Source of the DNA: Actinomycetota bacterium
Lineage (GTDB): Bacteria > Actinomycetota > Acidimicrobiia > Spongiisociales > ZC4RG35
Assembly: GCA_003242515.1 (NCBI GenBank)
Contig: QGUS01000095.1
Location: forward strand, 1 to 6,653
DNA length: 6,653 bases
Direction of reading: 5' to 3'
Shown here: positions 1-4,751 of the stretch, piece after piece
Numbering within the stretch: position 1 is the stretch's first letter
Layout of the letters: each line of letters opens with the position of its first letter
Notes under the pieces: generated by a model
What the model was told of the DNA's origin: nothing
What the model saw: only the letters and a program-made list of their open reading frames with translations
The model's database searches: none
Program-made: the position numbers and the translations under genes

Positions 1-11
1 TACGGGTTCTA

Positions 12-947
12 TTGGAACACTTGCGCCCTTGGGGCCCAGGTGCCCGGGGGGGTCCTGGGAATAAAGGGAACAACACTGCCGTTCCCGGCGTGAAGGTTGG
101 GCACTTGACCGGCCCGGTTGCCGTCACCGGCTGCACGGTCGTGGTGTTCCCCGAGCCCAACGTCGCCACCGGGGAGGTGCGCGGCTCGGCCCCGGGGACC
201 AGGGAGTACGCCCTGCTGCAGCCCGGGATGGCCGTGCAGCAGGTGCAGGCGATCCTGCTCACCGGCGGGTCCGCCTTCGGGCTCGCCGCCGCCGACGGGG
301 TGGTCCGGGAGCTGGAGAAGGAGGGGAGGGGGCATCCCACCGCCCTCGGACCCGTGCCCATCGTCCCTGCGGCGGTCCTCTACGACCTCTTCCCCGGCGA
401 CCCGGCCGTCCGTCCCGGCCCCGAGCAGGGTGCCGCGGCCTACCGCAACGCCTCGGCCGACCCCGTCCCCATGGGCCGGGTCGGGGCCGGCACCGGGGCC
501 ACGGCCGCCAAGTGGCGCGGCTTCGAGCACATGGTCCCCGGTGGCCTCGGTTCGGCCGTCCGCAGGGCCGGCGAGGCCACGGTCGGGGCGCTGGTGGCGG
601 TGAACGCGGTAGGCGACGTCTTCTCCCTGTCCGGGGAGCCGCTCACCGGCGGGCCCCACGAGCCGGGCCCGCCGAACATGGTGCCGCCCTCGTTCGGCGA
701 CAACACCACGCTGGTCGTGATCGCCACCGACGCCGCCTTCGGACGGGCGGACCTGGGGCGTCTCGTGGTGCGCGCCCACGACGCCATGGCCGCCTGCATC
801 CGGCCCGTCCACACCCGTTGGGACGGTGATGTGGTGTTCGCCGTCTCCTGCGGCCCGGTGGAGGCCGACCTCGACGCCGTCGCCGAGGCCGCGTTCGGGG
901 CCACCGCCGCCGCCATCGAGACCGCCGTCCGTGCGGCACGCGGCTGA
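12..947 (+). CDS. P1 family peptidase (DmpA/NylC-type N-terminal nucleophile hydrolase), 5' end uncertain
   Basis: This family makes a precursor that cuts itself into alpha and beta chains. The new N-terminal Ser or Thr of the beta chain is the nucleophile for aminopeptidase, beta-peptidase or amide-oligomer hydrolysis. Numbered from the TTG at 12, visible family motifs are VPGVKVGH (24-31), GCTVV (40-44), GGSAFGL (85-91), VGAGTGAT (157-164), VGALVAVNAVGDV (191-203) and DNTT (230-233). The expected cut is Asn231|Thr232, giving a beta chain of about 80 residues with the conserved IRPVHTRWDGDVVFAV stretch. There is no signal peptide, so the protein is probably cytoplasmic. The start is unsure: the frame is open to the left edge, the first start-type codon is TTG at 12, and no ribosome site is visible. 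The first 20 or so residues are Gly/Pro-rich and poorly conserved. The natural substrate cannot be read from the sequence. The next gene follows on the same strand after 23 nt. Confidence 0.9.
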   Translation: MEHLRPWGPGARGGPGNKGNNTAVPGVKVGHLTGPVAVTGCTVVVFPEPNVATGEVRGSAPGTREYALLQPGMAVQQVQAILLTGGSAFGLAAADGVVRELEKEGRGHPTALGPVPIVPAAVLYDLFPGDPAVRPGPEQGAAAYRNASADPVPMGRVGAGTGATAAKWRGFEHMVPGGLGSAVRRAGEATVGALVAVNAVGDVFSLSGEPLTGGPHEPGPPNMVPPSFGDNTTLVVIATDAAFGRADLGRLVVRAHDAMAACIRPVHTRWDGDVVFAVSCGPVEADLDAVAEAAFGATAAAIETAVRAARG

Positions 948-968
948 GGGCTGGCAGAATTGGCCCTC
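946..968 (+). promoter_or_regulatory. Hairpin between the P1 peptidase stop and the glycosylase start
   Basis: GAGGGC (946-951) and GCCCTC (963-968) form a perfect 6-bp stem. Three G-U wobble pairs can extend it inward and leave a 5-nt loop. It begins inside the upstream stop codon and ends 2 nt before the GTG at 971. There is no T-run, so it is not an ordinary terminator. It may modulate translation of the glycosylase. Its loop region also contains TGGCAGAAT, an extended -10-like sequence. Function is inferred only. Confidence 0.3.
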
Positions 969-970
969 CC

Positions 971-1618
971 GTGTCACGGATCATCCCGGAGTTCGAGGCG
1001 CTCAGGGCGCAGGCAGAGGGCTGCTTCGCCTGCCGCCTCGCCCACACGCGGACCAACGTCGTGTTCGGGGTCGGCTCCGTGGAGGCGGAGCTGATGTTCG
1101 TGGGGGAGGCCCCCGGGCAGAACGAGGACCTGCAGGGCGAGCCCTTCGTCGGCGCCGCCGGCCAGCTGCTCACCCGGCTGCTCGGCGAGATCGGCCTGCG
1201 GCGCGATGAGGTCTACATCGCCAACGTCCTCAAGTGCCGCCCGCCGGGGAATCGCGACCCCCGCCCCGAGGAGATCGACGCCTGCAAGGGATACCTGCGG
1301 GAGCAGATCCGGATGATCCACCCGCGGGTCGTAGTCACCCTCGGCAACTTCGCCACCAAGCTGCTGCTCAAGACCGAAGTCGGGATCACCAGGCTGCGCG
1401 GGCAGCCGCACCGGTGGTGGCTCGGCGCCACACTGATCCCGACCTTCCACCCGGCGGCGGCCCTCCGCGGCGGGCCGAAGGTGGTGGACGCCATGCGCCA
1501 GGACTTCGCCCTGGTCCGGCAGGTGCTCGACCAGCCCGCCGGACCGCCGGGCACGCAGCACGAGGAGCATCCCGGGCCGGTGGCCGGGGACGCCCAGCAG
1601 ATGGAGCTGTTCGGATGA
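971..1618 (+). CDS. Family 4 uracil-DNA glycosylase with 4Fe-4S cluster
   Basis: It removes uracil from DNA after cytosine deamination or dUMP misincorporation, starting base excision repair. The 215-residue protein has the family 4 layout. Cys18, Cys21, Cys89 and Cys105 fit the four ligands of the 4Fe-4S cluster. GEAPGQNED (45-53) followed by GEPFVGAAGQLL (56-67) is the active-site motif A. NVLKCRPPGNRDP (85-97) is a conserved segment, and FHPAA (159-163) is the HP-containing motif that contacts the flipped base. The GTG start is chosen because it sits just before the conserved N-terminal region. No good Shine-Dalgarno sequence precedes it, so a leaderless message or coupling to the upstream gene is possible. 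The last residues, QMELF (210-214), resemble a sliding-clamp binding motif. The stop codon overlaps the tsaE ATG (ATGA at 1615-1618). Confidence 0.95.
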   Translation: MSRIIPEFEALRAQAEGCFACRLAHTRTNVVFGVGSVEAELMFVGEAPGQNEDLQGEPFVGAAGQLLTRLLGEIGLRRDEVYIANVLKCRPPGNRDPRPEEIDACKGYLREQIRMIHPRVVVTLGNFATKLLLKTEVGITRLRGQPHRWWLGATLIPTFHPAAALRGGPKVVDAMRQDFALVRQVLDQPAGPPGTQHEEHPGPVAGDAQQMELFG

Positions 1619-2067
1619 GCACCTTCGTCTGCCCCGAGCCGGCCGACACCATGGCCCTGGCCCGCAAGGTCGCCGCCCTGCTGCGGCCCGGCGACGTGAT
1701 CGTGCTCTCCGGTGGCCTCGGCGCCGGCAAGACCCTGTTCACGGGCGGCCTCGCCGCGGGTCTCGGTGTGGAAGAGCCCGTGACATCGCCTACCTTCATC
1801 CTGATGCGCCAGTACCGCGGCGGCTTCATCCCGCTGTACCACGTCGACGTGTACCGCCTCGGCAGCCTGAACGAGTTCGACGACCTCGAGGTGGTCGAGC
1901 TGGCGCGTGACGGGGTGCTGGTCGTGGAATGGGGCGACGCCGTCGAGAGCGAGCTCCCCGCCGACCACCTCCGTATCGAGATCGAGGCCCAGGAGGACGG
2001 GTCCCGGAAGATCACGCTCATCCCGGTGGGGTCCTGGGCGCAGCGGTCCATGGAGCTGGTCGGGTGA
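1615..2067 (+). CDS. tsaE: tRNA threonylcarbamoyladenosine biosynthesis ATPase TsaE
   Basis: TsaE is the ATPase that supports the TsaB-TsaD complex in making t6A37 on tRNAs reading ANN codons. The 150-residue product has the family's usual size and motifs: a P-loop GGLGAGKT (33-40), VTSPTF (56-61), HVDVYRL (76-82) and VVEWGD (103-108), where the Glu-Trp pair is a family hallmark. The ATG at 1615 overlaps the previous stop by four bases, and a GGAG ribosome site lies 8 nt upstream (1603-1606) inside the glycosylase gene. Longer readings of this frame start within that gene and lack family sequence. Its own stop overlaps the tsaB GTG (GTGA at 2064-2067), so translational coupling with both neighbours is likely. 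It acts in the cytoplasm with the tsaB and tsaD products encoded just downstream. Confidence 0.96.
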   Translation: MSTFVCPEPADTMALARKVAALLRPGDVIVLSGGLGAGKTLFTGGLAAGLGVEEPVTSPTFILMRQYRGGFIPLYHVDVYRLGSLNEFDDLEVVELARDGVLVVEWGDAVESELPADHLRIEIEAQEDGSRKITLIPVGSWAQRSMELVG

Positions 2068-2774
2068 GGGTTCTCGCCATCGAGAGCGCCACCCCGGGCT
2101 CGTCGGTAGCCGTCGTCGAGGACCGGGCCACCCTGGCCGCCGCGTCGCGCATCGACCGGGTCGGTCATGCCTCGTTCCTCGTCCCCGCCATCGACTTCTG
2201 CTTCGACCAGGTGGGGTGGTCGCCGTCCGACCTCGACGCCGTGGTCGTCGACGTCGGCCCGGGCCTGTACACCGGGATCCGCGTGGGCCTCGCCACCGCC
2301 CAGGGCCTGGCCGCCGCGTTCGGCATCCCCATCATCCCGGCCACCTCGGTGGACGCCCTCGCCCTCGAGGCCCGCACGGGCCACCGGCTCATCTGGGCGG
2401 TGGTCGACGTGCGCCGGGGCGAGCTGGCGGTCGCCCGCTACCGGCCGGTTCCCGGCGGCGTGGTCAAAGACGGCCTGACGGAGCTGCTCAGCGTCGACGC
2501 GTTCCGGGGGCTGCTGGCCTCCACGAACGAGGAGAGCCTGGTGGTCGGCGACGTCGCCGTCCTCCCCGAGGGCTTCTTCACCGGTCTGCGAAAGGTGAAG
2601 ACCGGCAGGCCCCGGTACCCCTACGCGGTCACCCTCGCCGAGATCGGGCACGCCCGGCTGGAGCGGGGCGACTACCCGGCGCCCGAGGACATCAGGCCGC
2701 TCTACATGCGGGAGCCCGACGTGACCATCAACTGGGCGAAGCTGCGACAGGAGGGCCCGTGGGCATCGGGATGA
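2064..2774 (+). CDS. tsaB: tRNA threonylcarbamoyladenosine biosynthesis scaffold TsaB
   Basis: TsaB is an inactive ASKHA-fold paralogue of TsaD. It dimerises with TsaD and is needed for threonylcarbamoyl transfer to tRNA A37. The 236-residue product starts VRVLAIESAT, typical of the family's first strand. It carries DVGPGLYTGIRVGLATAQGLA (63-83), the counterpart of the usual GPGSFTGLR signature, followed by PATSVDALA. The metal-binding His pair of TsaD (HxxxH) is absent, as expected for TsaB. The GTG start at 2064 overlaps the tsaE stop and has GGAG 8 nt upstream (2052-2055). The C-terminal part after about residue 120 is less conserved, as is common in this family. Its stop overlaps the rimI ATG at 2771-2774, continuing the chain of four-base overlaps. 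Confidence 0.94.
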   Translation: MRVLAIESATPGSSVAVVEDRATLAAASRIDRVGHASFLVPAIDFCFDQVGWSPSDLDAVVVDVGPGLYTGIRVGLATAQGLAAAFGIPIIPATSVDALALEARTGHRLIWAVVDVRRGELAVARYRPVPGGVVKDGLTELLSVDAFRGLLASTNEESLVVGDVAVLPEGFFTGLRKVKTGRPRYPYAVTLAEIGHARLERGDYPAPEDIRPLYMREPDVTINWAKLRQEGPWASG

Positions 2775-3244
2775 TCACGATCCGGCCCTTCGTTGAGGCC
2801 GACGCCGCCGCAGCCGCCGAGCTGGAGCGCAGGCACCAGCCGACCCCGTGGTCGGAGCGCGTCTTCCGCGACGAGCTGGAGGCCCCGAGCCGCATCTACC
2901 TGGCCGCGGACGAGGATGGCGTGCTGGTGGGCTATGCCGGGGCGATGCTGGTGATGGAGGAGGCCCACGTCACCAACCTGTTCGTGGAGCCCGGGCACCG
3001 TCGCACCGGCCTGGGGCGGCGGCTGATGGTGGAGCTGATCGCGGAGGCCGTGGTGCAGGGGGCGCGGCACCTCACCCTGGAGGTGCGCACCCGCAACGAG
3101 GCCGCCCGTGCCCTGTACGCCTCGCTGGGCATGGCCCCGGTGGGGATCCGGCCCGGGTACTACGGGGACGACGACGCCCTGATCATGTGGGCTCACGACA
3201 TCGATCGCCCGGATTTCCTCGAGAGGCTGAGGGGGAAGGCGTGA
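2771..3244 (+). CDS. rimI: RimI-type GNAT N-acetyltransferase
   Basis: RimI acetylates protein N-termini using acetyl-CoA; in E. coli the known target is ribosomal protein S18. The 157-residue product is a single GNAT domain. It has the N-terminal ITIRPF strand, NLFVEPGHRRTGLGRRLM (69-86) with the acetyl-CoA-binding R-x-x-G-x-G core, and LEVRTRNEAARALYASLGM (103-121). Glu104 and Tyr116 align with the E. coli catalytic residues Glu103 and Tyr115. GIRPGYYGDDDALIMW (125-140) is the typical RimI C-terminal block. ATG 2771 overlaps the tsaB stop. An in-frame GTG at 2759 is an alternative: AGGAGG at 2749-2754 lies 4 nt from that GTG but 16 nt from the ATG, and neither spacing is ideal. The gene lies between tsaB and tsaD, a frequent position. 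The real substrate here could be another protein N-terminus. Confidence 0.92.
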   Translation: MITIRPFVEADAAAAAELERRHQPTPWSERVFRDELEAPSRIYLAADEDGVLVGYAGAMLVMEEAHVTNLFVEPGHRRTGLGRRLMVELIAEAVVQGARHLTLEVRTRNEAARALYASLGMAPVGIRPGYYGDDDALIMWAHDIDRPDFLERLRGKA

Positions 3245-3297
3245 AGGTGTCGCACCCCGTGGCCCCGGTTCCGGACCGCACCGGAGGTGAGGGATGA
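3241..3297 (+). other. Possible 18-codon linker frame between rimI and tsaD
   Basis: A GTG at 3241 overlaps the rimI stop (GTGA). The frame runs 18 codons to a TGA at 3295-3297 that overlaps the tsaD ATG (ATGA). A purine-rich GAGGGGG stretch lies just upstream of the GTG. If translated, it would carry ribosomes across the only gap in the operon. The peptide (start VKVSHP, end RTGGEG) resembles nothing I know. It may be chance. Confidence 0.2.
3283..3290 (+). promoter_or_regulatory. Strong ribosome binding site of tsaD
   Basis: GGAGGTGA matches the full complement of the 16S rRNA 3' tail. Its GGAGG core ends 6 nt before the ATG at 3294. It is the strongest Shine-Dalgarno sequence in the operon and fixes the tsaD start. 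tsaD is also the only operon member whose start does not overlap a full-length upstream gene. Confidence 0.75.
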
Positions 3298-4295
3298 ACC
3301 CGTTGATCCTCGCCTTCGAGACCTCCTGTGACGAGACCGCGGTGGCCGTGGTCCGGGGCAGCGAGATCCTCTCCAACGTCCTCTCCTCGCAGGTCGACCT
3401 GCACGCCCGGTTCGGGGGCGTCGTGCCCGAGGTGGCGGCGCGTGCCCATGTCGAGGCGATCCGCCCGCTCACCCACCGCGCCCTCTCCCTGGCCGGCGTC
3501 CACCCCGACGACCTCGACGGGGTGGCGGCCACCTGCGGGCCGGGCCTGGTAGGGGCGCTGCTGGTCGGCCACTCCTTCGCCAAGGCGACCGCCTGGGCCC
3601 GCCAGCTCCCGTTCATCGGGATCGACCACATGGAGGGCCACCTGATGGCGCCGCGGCTCCAGTACGAGGGCTTCCGGCCGCCGGCGGTGTCCCTCCTCGC
3701 GTCAGGCGGTCACTCCCAGATCGTCCTGGTGAAGGACTGGGGCGAGTACGAGATCCTCGGCCATTCCATCGACGACGCGGCGGGCGAGGCCTTCGACAAG
3801 CTGGCCCGGGCCATGGGCCTCGGGTTCCCCGGCGGGCCGGCCATCGACCGGGCAGCCGAGGGCGGCGACCCGAAGGCGGTCGAGTTCCCCCGGGCCCTCC
3901 CGGAGCGTCCGTTCCACTTCTCCTTCTCCGGGCTCAAGACCTCGGTGGTCAACTTCATCGAGAAGGCGAAGGCCTCCGGCGACCTCCCGTCGCTCGCCGA
4001 CGTGGCGGCGTCGGTCCAGGAGGCGATCGTCGACGTGCTGGTCCAGAAGACCTTCAACGCCGTGGACGCCACGGGGGCGAAGATCGTCGGCGGTGGCGGC
4101 GGAGTGCTCGCCAACCGGCGGCTCCGGGAGCGTTTCGCCGAGGAGGCCGACAAGCGGGGGGTCGAGCTCGCCCTGCCCGACCCGATCCTGTGCACCGACA
4201 ATGCGGCGATGATCGGCATCGCTGGCGCCCACTGGCTCTCCGAGGGCCGCTACAGCGACTGGTCCGAGGCGGTCGACCCGTCTCGGGCCCTCTGA
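3294..4295 (+). CDS. tsaD: tRNA N6-adenosine threonylcarbamoyltransferase TsaD
   Basis: TsaD is the catalytic subunit that moves the threonylcarbamoyl group from TC-AMP to N6 of A37 in ANN-decoding tRNAs. The 333-residue product has the normal family length. It starts with the ASKHA strand LAFETSCDETAVAVV (6-20) and has GGVVPEVAARAH (41-52) and CGPGLVGALLVG (81-92). His112 and His116 in HMEGH, with Asp302 in CTDNAAMIG, are the expected metal ligands. Other landmarks are the SGGHSQ nucleotide motif, DDAAGEAFDK, FSFSGLKT and the glycine-rich GGGGGVLANRRLR. The family loop is normally written GGVAAN, so VLAN is a mild variant. The start has a strong ribosome site. It is the last gene of the t6A operon and is followed after 4 nt by an inverted repeat that may end transcription. 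TsaC, which makes TC-AMP, must be encoded elsewhere. Confidence 0.97.
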   Translation: MNPLILAFETSCDETAVAVVRGSEILSNVLSSQVDLHARFGGVVPEVAARAHVEAIRPLTHRALSLAGVHPDDLDGVAATCGPGLVGALLVGHSFAKATAWARQLPFIGIDHMEGHLMAPRLQYEGFRPPAVSLLASGGHSQIVLVKDWGEYEILGHSIDDAAGEAFDKLARAMGLGFPGGPAIDRAAEGGDPKAVEFPRALPERPFHFSFSGLKTSVVNFIEKAKASGDLPSLADVAASVQEAIVDVLVQKTFNAVDATGAKIVGGGGGVLANRRLRERFAEEADKRGVELALPDPILCTDNAAMIGIAGAHWLSEGRYSDWSEAVDPSRAL

Positions 4296-4299
4296 CCGG

Positions 4300-4322
4300 A
4301 TCTGAGCCGCACGCGCTCAGAT
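4300..4322 (+). terminator. Terminator-like hairpin after tsaD
   Basis: ATCTGAGC (4300-4307) and GCTCAGAT (4315-4322) form a perfect 8-bp stem with a 7-nt loop. TTGTGCTTT follows, a broken T-run. Its position 4 nt after the tsaD stop and upstream of the groES promoter fits a weak intrinsic terminator. It could instead be an operator: the arms share the TGAG-N9-CTCA core and N7 spacing of the HspR site (HAIR, CTTGAGT-N7-ACTCAAG), but only 4 of 7 bases match per arm. Confidence 0.5.
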
Positions 4323-4329
4323 TTGTGCT

Positions 4330-4356
4330 TTAGCAGTCAGTGCAGGTGACTGCTAA
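4330..4356. repeat. Upstream CIRCE-like inverted repeat
   Basis: TTAGCAGTCA (4330-4339) and TGACTGCTAA (4347-4356) are perfect 10-bp arms around 7 nt. Read in CIRCE format it is TTAGCAGTC-N9-GACTGCTAA. That is the consensus TTAGCACTC-N9-GAGTGCTAA with one base changed in each arm, symmetrically. It lies 8 bp upstream of a second CIRCE element and overlaps the candidate promoter. It is probably an extra HrcA site or the site of a related repressor; binding is inferred. Confidence 0.6.
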
Positions 4357-4359
4357 TCT
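4330..4359 (+). promoter_or_regulatory. Candidate groESL promoter
   Basis: TTAGCA (4330-4335) resembles a -35 hexamer, matching TTGACA at 4 of 6. After an 18-nt spacer, TAATCT (4354-4359) fits the actinobacterial TAnnnT -10 pattern. It is preceded by TGC, giving an extended -10. The expected start is near 4366, at the first bases of the downstream CIRCE element, which is the usual arrangement for HrcA-repressed chaperonin genes. The -35 and -10 fall in the two arms of an inverted repeat, so a protein bound there would block polymerase. Confidence 0.5.
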
Positions 4360-4364
4360 CCACC

Positions 4365-4391
4365 CTGGCACTCGAATCCGACGAGTGCCAG
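4365..4391. promoter_or_regulatory. CIRCE operator (HrcA binding site) of groESL
   Basis: CTGGCACTC (4365-4373), 9 nt, then GAGTGCCAG (4383-4391) is a perfect 9-9-9 inverted repeat. It matches CIRCE (TTAGCACTC-N9-GAGTGCTAA) at 7 of 9 bases per arm, and both changes are symmetric A/T-to-G/C substitutions. CIRCE is bound by the heat-shock repressor HrcA. It sits at the predicted transcription start and in the 5' leader, 56 nt before the groES ATG, so HrcA should repress groES-groEL under normal growth and release it on heat shock. hrcA itself is not in the window. Confidence 0.9.
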
Positions 4392-4431
4392 TCGTGGCGA
4401 GATCCGCCCGGCTGCACGAGTCTCTGACCCC

Positions 4432-4438
4432 AAGGAGG
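4432..4438 (+). promoter_or_regulatory. Ribosome binding site of groES
   Basis: AAGGAGG lies 9 nt before the ATG at 4448. It decides the start: the open frame extends upstream to 4340, through the operator region, but that part is leader and not coding. Confidence 0.85.
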
Positions 4439-4447
4439 CAACAAGGT

Positions 4448-4738
4448 ATGAAGCTTCAGCCGCTCGGTGATCGGGTGGTCGTGAAGCCGGCCGAGGAGAT
4501 GGAGGCCCGCACTCCGTCCGGGCTGGTGATCCCCGACACCGCGAAGGAGAAGCCCCAGATCGGCGAGGTGATCGCCGTTGGCCCCGGGGCGCGTGACGAG
4601 AACGGCAACCGCATCCCGGTCGAGGTCTCGGTCGGCGACAAGGTCCTCTACTCGAAGTTCGCCGGCACCGAGGTCAAGCTGGACGGCGCCGAGTACCTCG
4701 TCCTCTCCGAGCGTGACCTCCTGGCCGTCGTGAACTGA
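4448..4738 (+). CDS. groES: Co-chaperonin GroES (Hsp10)
   Basis: GroES forms the seven-subunit lid that caps the GroEL cage during ATP-driven protein folding in the cytoplasm. The 96-residue product has standard family length and begins MKLQPLGDRVVVKP. The mobile loop covers about residues 16-34. Its hydrophobic contact tripeptide, IVL in E. coli, is Leu26-Val27-Ile28 here, preceded by TPSG. IGEVIAVGPG and VGDKVLYSKFAGTEVKLDG follow, then the closing ..YLVLSERDLLAVVN. The start is set by AAGGAGG 9 nt upstream and by the conserved N-terminus. The leader carries tandem CIRCE-type palindromes, so HrcA-dependent heat induction is expected. groEL starts 13 nt after the stop, and its ribosome site overlaps the groES stop codon, so the two are co-transcribed and probably translationally coupled. 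Confidence 0.98.
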   Translation: MKLQPLGDRVVVKPAEEMEARTPSGLVIPDTAKEKPQIGEVIAVGPGARDENGNRIPVEVSVGDKVLYSKFAGTEVKLDGAEYLVLSERDLLAVVN

Positions 4739-4751
4739 GGAGTGATAGAAG

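Noticed and set aside
9..977. 322-codon - strand frame opposite the P1 hydrolase
   Set aside because: The product is dominated by Gly, Arg and Asp with no family motif. The + strand frame carries clear P1-family motifs. It is a GC-rich shadow.
1386..2651. 421-codon - strand frame opposite the glycosylase, tsaE and tsaB
   Set aside because: It crosses three well-supported + strand genes, is low in complexity and shows no domain.
4340..4447. N-terminal extension of the groES frame
   Set aside because: It would translate the CIRCE operator and leader. The conserved GroES start and AAGGAGG ribosome site are at 4448 and 4432.
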